64,000 bases of DNA from Cytophagaceae bacterium (lineage in GTDB: Bacteria > Bacteroidota > Bacteroidia > Cytophagales > Spirosomataceae): contig CANFVE010000001.1 of the NCBI GenBank assembly GCA_947450365.1, forward strand, positions 135,907-199,906, read 5' to 3'. The notes under the pieces are model-generated. The model made no database searches. It saw only the letters and a program-made list of their open reading frames with translations, and had not been told where the DNA came from. This document shows, one piece after another, positions 33,898 to 44,088 of the stretch. Numbering within the stretch: the first letter of the stretch is position 1; each line of letters opens with the position of its first letter. The position numbers and the translations under genes are program-made.

Positions 33898-36891
33898 TTA
33901 AAAGGAAACGGATAAACCTAATGTAATGGTCTTAGAACCCGGATATGCACCGTTGTCCACGCCTTGTTGAAGCGAGTTACCACTAAATGCATTTACTTCT
34001 GGATCATATCCTTTGTAATTGGTAAACGTGAGCAAATTTTGGCCAGATAAATAGATGTTTGCCGACTTATAGTATTTACTAGAAGGCAGGCGATAATCTA
34101 AGCGAATATTTCTCAACCGAACATAAGAACCGTCCTCGATGAAAAGATCAGATCTACGTTGTACATCAGATGCCTTTGGTTTTGGATAATAGGCATATAT
34201 GTCAGCAATCCGATTATACGCTGGGTTAGGGGTAGCCGAAGTAAAATACAATTGGTTATCAATGCTATTTCCTTGCACGCTTGACCAAGTCATCGTAAAG
34301 TTGAATGACTTATAGCGTAAACTACTGGTTAAACCAATGATCGACGTAGGATATGGACTACCAATCATCACGTTGTCTAATCCATTAATCACGCCGTCTC
34401 CGTTTACATCCACGAATGTTTGATCCCCTGTGGCACTAAAACCATTGAATTTCGGTCCGTAGAAAGCTGATAAAGGATCTCCTGTCGTAACACGCGAGTT
34501 ACCTGAAGTTAAGGGCAAATTGTTTTTAGTAGCTACAACCTTGTTTTTGTTAATGGATAAGTTGGCGTCTACGGTCCAACGAAGGTCTTTCGTCGTGATA
34601 ATATCCGTACCTAAATCCACTTCAAATCCTTTGTTTTCTACCTCACCCACGTTGTCAATAATGGTGTTATATCCAGCTGATGGAGGAAGTTGGACCGTGG
34701 CCAACAAAGATGTTGTATTCTTAATATAGTAATCCAAGGTCAAGCGATAGCGCTCATTTAAGAATCCTAAATCTAGACCTACGTTACTTTGCGTTGTCGT
34801 TTCCCAAGTTAAATTGTCATTCGGTAAGGTAGGAGAAAGACCTACAGCTAAACCTGAACCGGCACCTTGTGCGGTGTTAATGATGTTACCGAGCAATAGG
34901 GATTGATAGGGTTGGATCGCTGTATTTCCGGATTGTCCCCAGCTACCGCGAACTTTCATGTTGGAAATCGATGGAATGTCTTTAATAAATGCTTCCTCGG
35001 ATGCACGCCATGCAAATCCTACCGACGGGAAGATCGCATATTTTTTGTTTTTACTAAATACAGAAGAACCGTCTTGACGTAAACTTGCCGAGAATAAATA
35101 ACGGTCCATGTAACTCAAACGTAAGCGTCCAAATGCTGAAATCAAGCGATTTTCGATGATATCTGTAACGGGTTTGGATACACTTCCTGCCGCTGAAAAG
35201 CTATAGTTTTTCAAGTCATCTGAAATGTATTTAGAACCTAATAATTGGATGATTTCAGAGGATGAATTTTGAAGGGATGCTCCAACGATTCCTTCAAATG
35301 AAAGCTTTCCAAACATTTTTTTGTATTCCAAAAAGTCTTCAGCGACCAAGTTGGTGGCTGCCGTTGTTGTTAATTGGCCAATCCCCACACCGGAGCTCAA
35401 TTGTGCCAATACAATCGGGAAATACAAATCTGCCCGAGCATTGAAATAATCAACGCCTAAACGGGTTGTATTGATTAATCCTTTTGCAATAGTCACATTA
35501 AAATCCATACCGCCTTGGAAACGCATCACCGTGTTGCGGTCTAAAGACTCACGCGTGAAGGCCATTGGGTTTTCTACGTCGATACCACTGAAGGAGAAGG
35601 GACGAGGGTTACCATAGGATCCGTCTGGATTGTAAACAGGAGTAGTTGGCGAAGCCAAGACCATCGCACCCACCCCATTTTTACCCGTGTAGCGGGTAGG
35701 TGAGTTATCGGAAGCGGAGAATCCATTGGATACCGTTTTCGAAGTAGTCATATAGGTACGAAGACTAACGCGATCGTTTACTTTCGTGGTTAAGTTGAAA
35801 CGTAATGCACCTCTATAGAAATCAGAACCCAGGATAATGCCGGGTTGATTTAAATAATTACCAGATACATAGTATTGTGTTTTATCATTTCCACCTGAAA
35901 AACTTAGCGTGTGATTTTGTTGCAAGGCTGTACGCATGACTTGGTCTTGCCAATTCGTTTCAGCATTGGTTGCATTGCTAATTTCAGCCGGAATGGCTAA
36001 GCCGGAATTGGTATAATATTGTTTGAAGAAATCGAGCATTTGAACGCCAGTCATTAAGTTCAATTTCTTTTGAACTTGTTGGTGCGTATAGGAAGACTCA
36101 TAACTTACTTGGTTTTTGCCAGCCTTACCGCTTTTGGTGATGATTTGAACAACACCGTTGGCTCCTCTAGATCCGTAAATGGCTGTTGCCGATGCATCTT
36201 TTAATACCTCAATGCTTTCGATGTCATTGGCATTGAAAGAAGACATACCATTCATGGCACGGTTGTCATTGTTGTATTGGGGAACCCCATCAATGACAAA
36301 TAAAGGTTCGTTCCCTCCTGCAATCGACGTAACTCCACGTACACGAATGGAAATACCTGCGCCGGGTTGACCAGAACTTTGTTGCACCTGAACCCCAGTC
36401 ATACGGCCTTGCATGGCACTTTCTACGGAGGTTACAGGCATCTCTTGGATCGTCGCTGCTTTGATGGATGTAGCGGAACCTAAGAAATCTACTTTCTTTT
36501 GAACGCCATATCCAGTCACGACCACCTCTTCCAAGGCCTTCGTGTCTGGCGCTAATTGAACATTCAAAATCGATTGTGATCCGATTTTGATTTCTTGATT
36601 CTTATATCCCACAAAGGAGAAAACAAGCACATCTCCTGCATTTACTTCGATGCTAAATTTACCATTGGCATCTGAATTTGTACCTGCTGTACTTCCTTTT
36701 TTCGCGATGGTAACGCCAGGCATCCCTACGTTATTTTCATCTGTAACAGTTCCGCTAATTTTTTGCGGGGCGACTTGCACGAGGCGGTCGAAAGCTGGGG
36801 CTGCCTGGACCGAGGATGGCCAACAAGCACCTGTGCCAGCGAGAACTCCAACGAGTAGAATTCGGCTCCAATTTTTTAATTTTTTTTTCAT
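33898..36891 (-). CDS. SusC/RagA TonB-linked outer-membrane transporter (locus A)
   Basis: TonB-dependent oligosaccharide importer of 997 residues. After the signal peptide come a carboxypeptidase-D regulatory-like domain (about 44-105: 'ISGTVTDENNVGMPGVTI'), a TonB-box-like 'LEEVVVTGYGVQKK', a plug ('IYGSRGANGVVQIITKSG') and a barrel ending in 'TITLGLSVSF'. It partners with SusD downstream and imports fragments of the target glycan. Two LacI-type operator-like boxes lie about 130 bp upstream of its start, suggesting repression until a sugar signal arrives. Confidence 0.95.
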   Translation of the reverse strand: MKKKLKNWSRILLVGVLAGTGACWPSSVQAAPAFDRLVQVAPQKISGTVTDENNVGMPGVTIAKKGSTAGTNSDANGKFSIEVNAGDVLVFSFVGYKNQEIKIGSQSILNVQLAPDTKALEEVVVTGYGVQKKVDFLGSATSIKAATIQEMPVTSVESAMQGRMTGVQVQQSSGQPGAGISIRVRGVTSIAGGNEPLFVIDGVPQYNNDNRAMNGMSSFNANDIESIEVLKDASATAIYGSRGANGVVQIITKSGKAGKNQVSYESSYTHQQVQKKLNLMTGVQMLDFFKQYYTNSGLAIPAEISNATNAETNWQDQVMRTALQQNHTLSFSGGNDKTQYYVSGNYLNQPGIILGSDFYRGALRFNLTTKVNDRVSLRTYMTTSKTVSNGFSASDNSPTRYTGKNGVGAMVLASPTTPVYNPDGSYGNPRPFSFSGIDVENPMAFTRESLDRNTVMRFQGGMDFNVTIAKGLINTTRLGVDYFNARADLYFPIVLAQLSSGVGIGQLTTTAATNLVAEDFLEYKKMFGKLSFEGIVGASLQNSSSEIIQLLGSKYISDDLKNYSFSAAGSVSKPVTDIIENRLISAFGRLRLSYMDRYLFSASLRQDGSSVFSKNKKYAIFPSVGFAWRASEEAFIKDIPSISNMKVRGSWGQSGNTAIQPYQSLLLGNIINTAQGAGSGLAVGLSPTLPNDNLTWETTTQSNVGLDLGFLNERYRLTLDYYIKNTTSLLATVQLPPSAGYNTIIDNVGEVENKGFEVDLGTDIITTKDLRWTVDANLSINKNKVVATKNNLPLTSGNSRVTTGDPLSAFYGPKFNGFSATGDQTFVDVNGDGVINGLDNVMIGSPYPTSIIGLTSSLRYKSFNFTMTWSSVQGNSIDNQLYFTSATPNPAYNRIADIYAYYPKPKASDVQRRSDLFIEDGSYVRLRNIRLDYRLPSSKYYKSANIYLSGQNLLTFTNYKGYDPEVNAFSGNSLQQGVDNGAYPGSKTITLGLSVSF

Positions 36892-37022
36892 AGAATAGTG
36901 AAAGTTAAATGTAATTTTTTCTTGAAAGGGTTTACTGAAGATGACCTGACCTGTAGGTTTTCTTCTTTAAATTATACCAAAAAATATCGATTTAAGCTAT
37001 TTCTAATCCTTTTTATTTTCCC

Positions 37023-37046
37023 GTAAACGTTTCCGTTAACGTTTAC
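37023..37046. promoter_or_regulatory. Tandem LacI-type operator-like boxes
   Basis: Two adjacent 12-mers, GTAAACGTTTCC and GTTAACGTTTAC, each close to the palindrome GTAAACGTTTAC centred on CG, as in LacI/GalR-family operators. They lie 132-155 bp upstream of the susC start (36891). No LacI regulator is in the window. Confidence 0.6.
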
Positions 37047-37149
37047 ATTTTTTTTCAAACCTTTTTCTTAATCTATTTCGGCTTAGAAATAGGCAAGATA
37101 TTTATAGAATTATTTGCCAGAATTATTAAAATTTAATTGGATTAAAAAT

Positions 37150-37183
37150 AGAAAAGCCCACTAAATGATTTTAGCAGGCCTTC
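37150..37183 (-). terminator. Terminator behind the locus B heparinase gene
   Basis: On the minus strand AAGGCCTGCTAAA pairs with TTTAGTGGGCTT around a 4-nt loop (with G-T pairs) and is followed by TTTTCTATTTTT. It lies about 20 bp after the heparinase stop codon and would end the locus B transcript before the locus A promoter region. Confidence 0.75.
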
Positions 37184-37203
37184 CGTTTAATCCATGTTTA
37201 ATT

Positions 37204-39126
37204 TTATTTTATCACGAATTGATAAGCTCCTTTTATTGAAGAATCTTTGGATGTAAAAATGATTCGTTGGACCGGCCGGTTCGCCCATTTTGTTTTAAAA
37301 CTTCGGTATTCGGGGCCTTCGGTGGATGGCAAATCGATCGCCATACTCCATTTTTTTGCGTCATATTGAATTTCGTGGGCATCGCCGGTGGAGGTTTTTA
37401 AGCCTAATTTTCCGGGGGTGCTGGTGTCGATGGAACACAGGGTCATGAAGGTTTGTTGGACCGGCTGCGTCAAAGCCCCCAATTCATATTGATCCTTCAA
37501 TTCCACCTGGTTTTTCACTTTGTTAAATTGCAAGCTGCGTTTCCAGGTTTTGATTCCTGCCTCGACCGGATAGGCTTTGGCTAAGTCCAAGGTAATTCCA
37601 GAGGATTTGTCGGAAAGATTCGATTGAACTGCGCTGGCCTCGAAGTTGCGGCCCGCCTTTTGTCCTTGGCCATTAATGAGGGGCAGATTATGGTATTCCG
37701 ACTGGGTAAACCATAGCGAATAGCGCTGCGCCGAAAAGGTACGAGCGGTGTAATTTCCCCGACCGGCATCGATGATTACGGGTTCTCCTTTGTCATAATA
37801 CACAAAATCACCAATGTCATTGTGGTTATGGCTTTCCGCATTATGACCTCCATGGGCGGCGAAAAATTGACTGCCCTTGCGGGAGGTGATGACTTGTATG
37901 TCTTGGAACCAATAATCGCCTAAGGCCGGATAAGGCACTTTGTCTTTTGGCATAGTCGCATAGGCCATGAGATTCCATAAATGTCGGTGTTTTTGATAAG
38001 CACCGATGGCGATGGCAGGCTCAAATTGTTGATTCGCCCATTGTCCAAAAGCCATCAAAGGTGCATCATTCAAGGCTTTTCCAAAGCGATAGAGCATGAT
38101 TCCGTCTGGTTTAAGGGTCGGGTCGGCATCCGCAAAGTTCACGAAATAGTCATTCGAGACATGCATTTTATAAACGTAGGATGCCATTTTTTGAATGAAA
38201 GGCTCTTGGTAAATTTGGCATTTATCCCCGGTGGCGGAGGCGAGCACTTGTAGTGCATCGAAGGCACTGGCGCCGGCGGCGAACCAATAGGAGGGTCCTT
38301 CGTCGCAACCTGCATCATCCCCAAGTCCATTGAAATACAAATCCAAATAATTCATATGGGTGTATAGATGCGACAAACGGGTTGTTTCGTTTTTTTCTAA
38401 TAAAAGATTGGCGAGCATCACGTTGGAAATAATCCATGGGTTCCAGTTGTTGACCGCATTGGTTTTACTGAGCCAACCGTATCTTTTTTGATCCAAAATC
38501 GGAATCAATATTTTCTTATTCACTTCGTAATAAATCCGTTGGCGTAAAAGTTTCGAAATTTTATCGAGTTTAGGGCCCACGAAATAATCGGTCAAAGCGA
38601 GTCCAGCGGCGGTTTCAGCCCCGAACAAATCGACCGTCGGGTCTTCCACATCCGGCATTCCGCTACGCGCTTTTTGGACCGACAAATGCGCCGGAACACC
38701 CCAATAGGTCTCCTCGCAAATATTCCAAACATAATTCATGATTTTCTCTGTGAATCGCCCCTTGTCTTCCAAGGTTTCCGCCATGACTAATTCCATCAGG
38801 TTATTGCGTTTCCCGAAAGACACCTTGCCATGTTCTTCCCGGTCACCGGACCTTACATATTCCATGAGTAAGCTGGCGTCCAGGATCGGAATGGGAGCTT
38901 TTAGAATTTTTTCGGCGCGCTGAATTAATTCGGCCTGTTCTTTCGCTGGGATAATGGACATCCAAGCTTCGCGCGTTTTAGGATAGGGGGCATAGTCTTT
39001 TTGGGAGACAAGGGCTTGTTGGACCATCTCTTTGGAAAAGGCTTTGGCTAGAAAATTACGTGGCGTTACTTGCGCATAGGCGATTTGGGTCACCAAGAGG
39101 GCAATAAATAGGATCTGTTTTTTCAT
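37204..39126 (-). CDS. Heparinase II/III-family polysaccharide lyase (locus B)
   Basis: Secreted 640-residue lyase candidate, signal peptide about 1-18. 'AVNNWNPWIISN' (224-235) and 'DDAGCDEGPSYWF' (270-282) belong to the helical toroid; 'HNAESHNHNDIGDFVYYDKG' (428-447) and 'IIDAGRGNYTARTF' belong to the beta-sandwich part. These Asn, Tyr and His segments match heparinase II-type lyases (PF07940). It shares little direct sequence with the lyase at 24846, so it probably cuts a different linkage. It follows susD of locus B after a hairpin terminator and is the only enzyme directly in that operon. Confidence 0.85.
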   Translation of the reverse strand: MKKQILFIALLVTQIAYAQVTPRNFLAKAFSKEMVQQALVSQKDYAPYPKTREAWMSIIPAKEQAELIQRAEKILKAPIPILDASLLMEYVRSGDREEHGKVSFGKRNNLMELVMAETLEDKGRFTEKIMNYVWNICEETYWGVPAHLSVQKARSGMPDVEDPTVDLFGAETAAGLALTDYFVGPKLDKISKLLRQRIYYEVNKKILIPILDQKRYGWLSKTNAVNNWNPWIISNVMLANLLLEKNETTRLSHLYTHMNYLDLYFNGLGDDAGCDEGPSYWFAAGASAFDALQVLASATGDKCQIYQEPFIQKMASYVYKMHVSNDYFVNFADADPTLKPDGIMLYRFGKALNDAPLMAFGQWANQQFEPAIAIGAYQKHRHLWNLMAYATMPKDKVPYPALGDYWFQDIQVITSRKGSQFFAAHGGHNAESHNHNDIGDFVYYDKGEPVIIDAGRGNYTARTFSAQRYSLWFTQSEYHNLPLINGQGQKAGRNFEASAVQSNLSDKSSGITLDLAKAYPVEAGIKTWKRSLQFNKVKNQVELKDQYELGALTQPVQQTFMTLCSIDTSTPGKLGLKTSTGDAHEIQYDAKKWSMAIDLPSTEGPEYRSFKTKWANRPVQRIIFTSKDSSIKGAYQFVIK

Positions 39127-39137
39127 AGATATGGGAT

Positions 39138-39178
39138 AAAAAAATATCCCGTAAGGTTTTCCTTACGGGATATTTTTT
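39138..39178 (-). terminator. Hairpin between susD and heparinase gene (locus B)
   Basis: AAATATCCCGTAAGG pairs with CCTTACGGGATATTT around a TTTT loop, followed by T residues on the minus strand (the repeat is A/T-flanked on both sides). It lies in the 65-bp gap after susD, mirroring the hairpin in locus A. Confidence 0.88.
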
Positions 39179-39191
39179 AAATAAAATTGAA

Positions 39192-40808
39192 TTACCAGCC
39201 TGGATTTTGTTTCATGCTTGGATTCAATGCGATTTCATTGATTGGCAATGGCCATAAATAATCGCGGTTTGGATCGAATTTACGGAAGCTAGCGTCTTGT
39301 GTAATGATGAAATTGTCTTTCGTTACATTCACCTTCACAGTAGTACCAAATTCCTTAAAGAAATAATTTCCTAAGACAGGTTTTGGCAATTCGATTTCGG
39401 CGGTTTTCCAACGAATCAAATCCCAATAGCGGAATCCTTCTTGAGCTAGTTCCACACGTCTTTCCCGACGAATTTCATCCCGCATCGTTAAGCCGTTTGT
39501 CTTCGCAAAATCATTGGTTAATGCCGCCACACCGCCGCGTTTACGCAAACGATTAATGGTCAAGTTTAAATCAGCATCTGTAATGGCTTCGTCTAATTCA
39601 AATCTCGATTCTGCGTAGATCAATAACACTTCCGCATAGCGAATCAAATCACGGTCGATGAAGGAAGCTTGATTGTTCCAGTCTACTATGTTCCAGTATT
39701 TACGGAACGTGAAACCCGTTTTAGCAAAAACCAAAGAGGACATTGAAAAAACTGGATTTGTAAAAATATAGGAATCTCCTTTTTTCAAAATGTCATCACT
39801 TAAGCGAGTATCCCGATTAACAAAAACATCTGTCGATAAAACGGGTGCTTTGTATAAGGGTGATTTTTCCATCGGTAAGCCGTCAACCATCAAATACGAA
39901 TCCACCAATGCTTTTGTAGGGCTCTTATTTCCGTTTTCAAGCGTTGCTCGGCAATAGTTTTGAGAAACCACACGATCCGTTAACGAAACTCCATATTGTT
40001 TTACCAATACGTTTTCTTTATTAGCCCGACCTTCCCCTTCATATTGGAAAAGATTGAAATAAGGTCCAGTGTATAAATCATGCTCCTTGCTATCCATCAC
40101 GGCTTTCGCTGCATTGTAGGCCAATGTAAGATGTTTTTTCGCATCTCCATACTTATGGAATTTCGCACGGGTTCCTTCGAATAAGGCTACGCGTGCTTTA
40201 AAAGCTAACGCAGCAGTTTTAGCGATACGACCATAATCTGCAGTTCCTAATGCGGTGGCAGTAGGTAATTTCGCTGAAGCAAAATCTAAATCTGCATAGA
40301 TTAAATCGATTACAGCATCCCGAGTTGCAGATCCTGCGGATAATTCAGGTGAGGTATCATCTAAGGTTTTGGTGATCAATGGAACACCCCCGTAACGTTG
40401 CAATAAATTGAAATAAGCCCAAGCACGGAAGAATTTTGCTTCAGCTAAATAGCGATCTAAGGTAGCCGCAGCTAAACCTGTTTTAGGGCCTTTTTCGAGT
40501 ATGTTATTGGCTGCACGGATCAACAAATATTGGTTGTTGAAATCTGCCGTTGCCGTCGCCGGAGCGAGACGAGATCCGTCACTAATGTTGTTTGAGGCTA
40601 AGCCAAAGGCATCGTCAGACCAGTTGTCATCGGTATTAAAATCAGGCAAAAACGTGTAAAGGTAGTTGTTTGCTGTTTTGATATCTGTTTCAGATCTCCA
40701 GAACGTTGCATCGGAAATATTCGTTTCCGGAAGCCTCTCCACATCACAAGCTGTGAAAAATAGGATGGAGGCACTAATTGTCAGTATATTTTTTAATGAA
40801 TTTTTCAT
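39192..40808 (-). CDS. SusD/RagB-family glycan-binding lipoprotein (locus B)
   Basis: Outer-membrane lipoprotein of 538 residues, lipobox ending FFTAC at Cys21. 'FFRAWAYFNLLQRYGGVPL' and 'RRERRVELAQEGFRYWDLIRW' are SusD hallmarks, and the C-terminus 'YLWPLPINEIALNPSMKQNPGW' is the standard SusD ending. It works with the SusC encoded 26 bp upstream. Its sequence differs clearly from the locus A SusD, so the two loci likely bind different fragments or polymers. Confidence 0.95.
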   Translation of the reverse strand: MKNSLKNILTISASILFFTACDVERLPETNISDATFWRSETDIKTANNYLYTFLPDFNTDDNWSDDAFGLASNNISDGSRLAPATATADFNNQYLLIRAANNILEKGPKTGLAAATLDRYLAEAKFFRAWAYFNLLQRYGGVPLITKTLDDTSPELSAGSATRDAVIDLIYADLDFASAKLPTATALGTADYGRIAKTAALAFKARVALFEGTRAKFHKYGDAKKHLTLAYNAAKAVMDSKEHDLYTGPYFNLFQYEGEGRANKENVLVKQYGVSLTDRVVSQNYCRATLENGNKSPTKALVDSYLMVDGLPMEKSPLYKAPVLSTDVFVNRDTRLSDDILKKGDSYIFTNPVFSMSSLVFAKTGFTFRKYWNIVDWNNQASFIDRDLIRYAEVLLIYAESRFELDEAITDADLNLTINRLRKRGGVAALTNDFAKTNGLTMRDEIRRERRVELAQEGFRYWDLIRWKTAEIELPKPVLGNYFFKEFGTTVKVNVTKDNFIITQDASFRKFDPNRDYLWPLPINEIALNPSMKQNPGW

Positions 40809-40834
40809 TTCAATAATCGTTAAATGTGGGTTAA

Positions 40835-43800
40835 TTAAAACGAAAGATTTAAACCAATCGAAGCCGTGGAGAAGTATGGATAATCATTATCCGCACTATT
40901 CGCTGACTCCGGATCAAACAAGGCGCCAAAGGCCCCCATCGCTGAAACAGTAAATAAATCTTGTCCCGATACGTATACACGCGCTCTCGAAATTCCAAGT
41001 TTCTTAGTAGTCGTAGATGGAATATTATACCCAAATTGGATATTTTTCAAACGTGCATATTGACCATTGAATGTCCATTTGTCTGATACACCAAAGTTGT
41101 GCGTCGCTCCAACGTATGGACGCGGGAATAACGCGTTTGGATTTTCAGGCGTCCAATAATCCCGGTGAATGGCCATGGCTTGTTTCCAAGTTACCATCAA
41201 AGGTCCTACAGATTCAGATCCTCCAATGAAATTCCGTTTTCCTACCCCTTGAACGAAGGCTGAGAAATCAAAATTCTTGTATTGGAAACCTAAATTAACA
41301 CCGAATAAATACCGAGGACTTGTCGTTCCTAACATCAACAAATCTCCATAATCGGCCGAACTTCCTTTTCCAACAGTAATTTGCTTATCACCATTTTGAT
41401 CCACATATTTTAAATCCCCAGCACCTGTACGGTTATCTTGGAATGCCCAAGCCTTTACTTCATCCGCGGAGGAGAAATACCCTGCTGTTTGGTAACCCCA
41501 AATCGTGTTAATCGGATACCCCTCAATTAAACTGTTATTTCCTCTGGATACCACGATACGGTTTGAGAAGGAAATCAATTGATTATCATTATCCGAGAAG
41601 TTCGCACCTACATTGTAGCTGAAATTCTCACCAATTTTTCCGCGATATTTCGCTTCCAATTCCCATCCCCACGATTTCAATTCACCATTGTTTTTACGTG
41701 GGGTCGAGATACCGATGATGCCTGGTAATTGTTGGGGCGTCAACATATTCCGGTTGTACTTTACATAATACTCAGCCGTTAATTGTAACGCATTTTTCAA
41801 CAAACCAATATCCAAACCACCATTCGTCGTTTCGATTGTCTCCCATGACAAATTCGTCGATGGCAAAGAACCTTGATAGATGTATGAACTTCTTGAATCA
41901 CCTAATACCAAGGCAGAACCCCGGGTTAATTGATTTACATAGTCATAATATCCTAAAGTACTACCCAAGGCACCCCCTAGGGTTCCCCACGATCCTCTTA
42001 GTTTTAATTCAGATAAGAAAGGTAATTGGTCACTTACCCATTTCTCACGATGCATATTCCAGCCTGCTGACACAGAAGGGAAGATTTTCGTACGTCCATC
42101 GGCGGCAAGTTTAGAACTTTCATCTTGACGTAAGGTGGCTTCTACTAAATATTTATCATCGTAGTTGTAGTTAAACCGACCAAAAATTGATTGAAATGCA
42201 TAGGTTCCGATCGATTCCGAGTTTGTTTTCGTTTTGTCATCTCCTAAGTTCAAGGTAGGTAAATCATTACTTACCAAGTTCGTTGCTCCCGCATTTGTAC
42301 TAACAAAACGATAGGCCTCCCACTGATATCCGGCGAATAAACCGATTGTGTGTTTCTTATATTTATAATCGTAATTCGCTAAAAACTGCAAGTTTACGTT
42401 GTTCGTTACATCATTCGTAATCGAATAGGAGTTCACCTGATTTACATAGCGGTTCACCCCAAAACGTCCCCATAATGGAACAGTACGTTTAAAGATGTAG
42501 CGATCGCCGCGGCGATATTGCGTTCCAGCCACCGAGCGAAGTGTTAAGCCTTTGACTAAATTCTCTAATTTAAAGGTGAACGTTCCATCGAAGAAGTTAC
42601 GTCGCAAGTTATCATATCCACCCTCAGCTAAATCTGCATAGGTCGTGGCACCTGACCCGGCTCCATTGTATTGACCTAGTGGCGTAAAGAAAGGTGTACG
42701 TGTTCTTAAGCGATAGATATCGTAAATCAAACCTTGACCACTTGCGCCACGAGACGATTGTTCAGTTAATTCATTCGTATAGGCAATCCGTGAATCTAAG
42801 GATAATTTTTTGCTCAATTTAGCACTTAGATTTACACGTAAATTGTACCGAGTCAATTGATCTGGACCTACTTTAAACAATCCCTTTTTATTATAATAGC
42901 CTCCAGAAACCAAGAAATTTAAATTATCAGTACCCCCTCTGGCTGAAATATTATGCATTTGCATGGAAGTAGTTTTTTTCAATACTTGGTCTTGTAAATT
43001 TGCTTGATTGTAAAATAACCATTGAGTTGTATCCGTTGGATTAACGACCGCAGGAGTTCTGTTCCGGATCATTTCTAAATCGAATTCTGAATATTCCGCA
43101 CCTGAACCTGAATTTTTACGAGCTAAATTGGAGAATACGGCCTCTTCTTCTAAACTCATACGTCCCGGAATGTTTGCCGCCCAATCCACCCCGGATTGAC
43201 CTGAATAATCAAAGGTTACCTTTCCAGTTTTCCCTTTCTTCGAGGTGATTAAAATAACCCCACCCGCTGCTTGCGCACCATAAATGGCCGCGGCTGCCGC
43301 ATCTTTCAAAATGGAAATACTTTCAATGTCATTTTGATTCATAGTCCGCAAGGTAATCGAGGGTACTGTTACACCATCCAAAATAACAAGTGGATCTACA
43401 GAACCGTTAGCTGTCGTAGCTCCACGAATTTGAATCCCCAAGCCCTCATTTCCCGGTTGACCATTCGTACGCGTAACGATCAAACCTGGGCTAGTTCCTT
43501 GTAAAGCAGATTGTAAATTGGTGGTAGGGCGGTTTTCCAACATTTTCGAGTCTACCGTCGATACAGCCCCCGTCATATTCACTTTCTTTTGAACCCCATA
43601 ACCTACAACTACCACCTCTTCCAAGGCCGCAGCGCTTTCTTCTAAGGTAATTTCAATCATGGTTTTAGTGCCGACCGCAACTTCTTGGATCTCAAATCCG
43701 ATTGAGCTTATGCGCAAAATCGTTTTTGAATCGACATTGCCCAATTGGAATTTACCCGTCGCATCTGTCGTCGTTCCTTTCGCTGAATTTCCCTTCACGG

Positions 43801-43957
43801 AAATCGATACCCCTGGAATTCCATCCCCTTTTTGATCTTTAACTGTTCCTGAAATGGATTTTGTTTGCGCAATTGCCGCCGTAGAAAACGCGAACAAACA
43901 CACGAAAATCCATAGAAATTTTTTGCAGGTGACCCTGCTCTGGTAGATTTTTTTCAT
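40835..43957 (-). CDS. SusC/RagA TonB-linked outer-membrane transporter (locus B)
   Basis: TonB-dependent importer of 1040 residues. The ATG at 43957 starts a signal peptide; an in-frame start at 43993 adds 12 unlikely residues. A carboxypeptidase-D regulatory-like domain ('ISGTVKDQKGDGIPGVSI'), TonB-box-like 'LEEVVVVGYGVQKK', plug ('IYGAQAAGGVILITSKKG') and barrel ending 'FSTASIGLNLSF' are visible. It is divergent from the GH20 gene across 131 bp, suggesting shared regulation. Confidence 0.95.
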   Translation of the reverse strand: MKKIYQSRVTCKKFLWIFVCLFAFSTAAIAQTKSISGTVKDQKGDGIPGVSISVKGNSAKGTTTDATGKFQLGNVDSKTILRISSIGFEIQEVAVGTKTMIEITLEESAAALEEVVVVGYGVQKKVNMTGAVSTVDSKMLENRPTTNLQSALQGTSPGLIVTRTNGQPGNEGLGIQIRGATTANGSVDPLVILDGVTVPSITLRTMNQNDIESISILKDAAAAAIYGAQAAGGVILITSKKGKTGKVTFDYSGQSGVDWAANIPGRMSLEEEAVFSNLARKNSGSGAEYSEFDLEMIRNRTPAVVNPTDTTQWLFYNQANLQDQVLKKTTSMQMHNISARGGTDNLNFLVSGGYYNKKGLFKVGPDQLTRYNLRVNLSAKLSKKLSLDSRIAYTNELTEQSSRGASGQGLIYDIYRLRTRTPFFTPLGQYNGAGSGATTYADLAEGGYDNLRRNFFDGTFTFKLENLVKGLTLRSVAGTQYRRGDRYIFKRTVPLWGRFGVNRYVNQVNSYSITNDVTNNVNLQFLANYDYKYKKHTIGLFAGYQWEAYRFVSTNAGATNLVSNDLPTLNLGDDKTKTNSESIGTYAFQSIFGRFNYNYDDKYLVEATLRQDESSKLAADGRTKIFPSVSAGWNMHREKWVSDQLPFLSELKLRGSWGTLGGALGSTLGYYDYVNQLTRGSALVLGDSRSSYIYQGSLPSTNLSWETIETTNGGLDIGLLKNALQLTAEYYVKYNRNMLTPQQLPGIIGISTPRKNNGELKSWGWELEAKYRGKIGENFSYNVGANFSDNDNQLISFSNRIVVSRGNNSLIEGYPINTIWGYQTAGYFSSADEVKAWAFQDNRTGAGDLKYVDQNGDKQITVGKGSSADYGDLLMLGTTSPRYLFGVNLGFQYKNFDFSAFVQGVGKRNFIGGSESVGPLMVTWKQAMAIHRDYWTPENPNALFPRPYVGATHNFGVSDKWTFNGQYARLKNIQFGYNIPSTTTKKLGISRARVYVSGQDLFTVSAMGAFGALFDPESANSADNDYPYFSTASIGLNLSF

Positions 43958-44033
43958 AGTTTGATTTGTAAATTGTTTGTAATCGAAAGCCAAATATGAT
44001 ACTTTTTTAGTAAATTTTATAATTAAAAGTATT

Positions 44034-44066
44034 TTTGTGTAAAATTATTTACAACCCTTACCTTTG
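44034..44066 (+). promoter_or_regulatory. Promoter of the GH20 gene (Bacteroidota type)
   Basis: TTTG at 44034-44037 and TACCTTTG at 44059-44066 match the -33 and -7 (TAnnTTTG) boxes with a 21-bp spacer. The start codon is 22 bp downstream at 44089. The match is the best promoter in the window. Confidence 0.55.
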
Positions 44067-44088
44067 TCATTCACCTATTTAAGTCACC

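Larger units (their letters stand above)
36892..37203. other. 312-bp intergenic regulatory region upstream of susC (locus A)
   Basis: No open reading frame or RNA gene is recognised. Its susC-proximal part is AT-rich. It contains two LacI-type palindromes (37023-37046), presumably the promoter of locus A, and the terminator of the locus B heparinase transcript (37150-37183). Confidence 0.7.
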
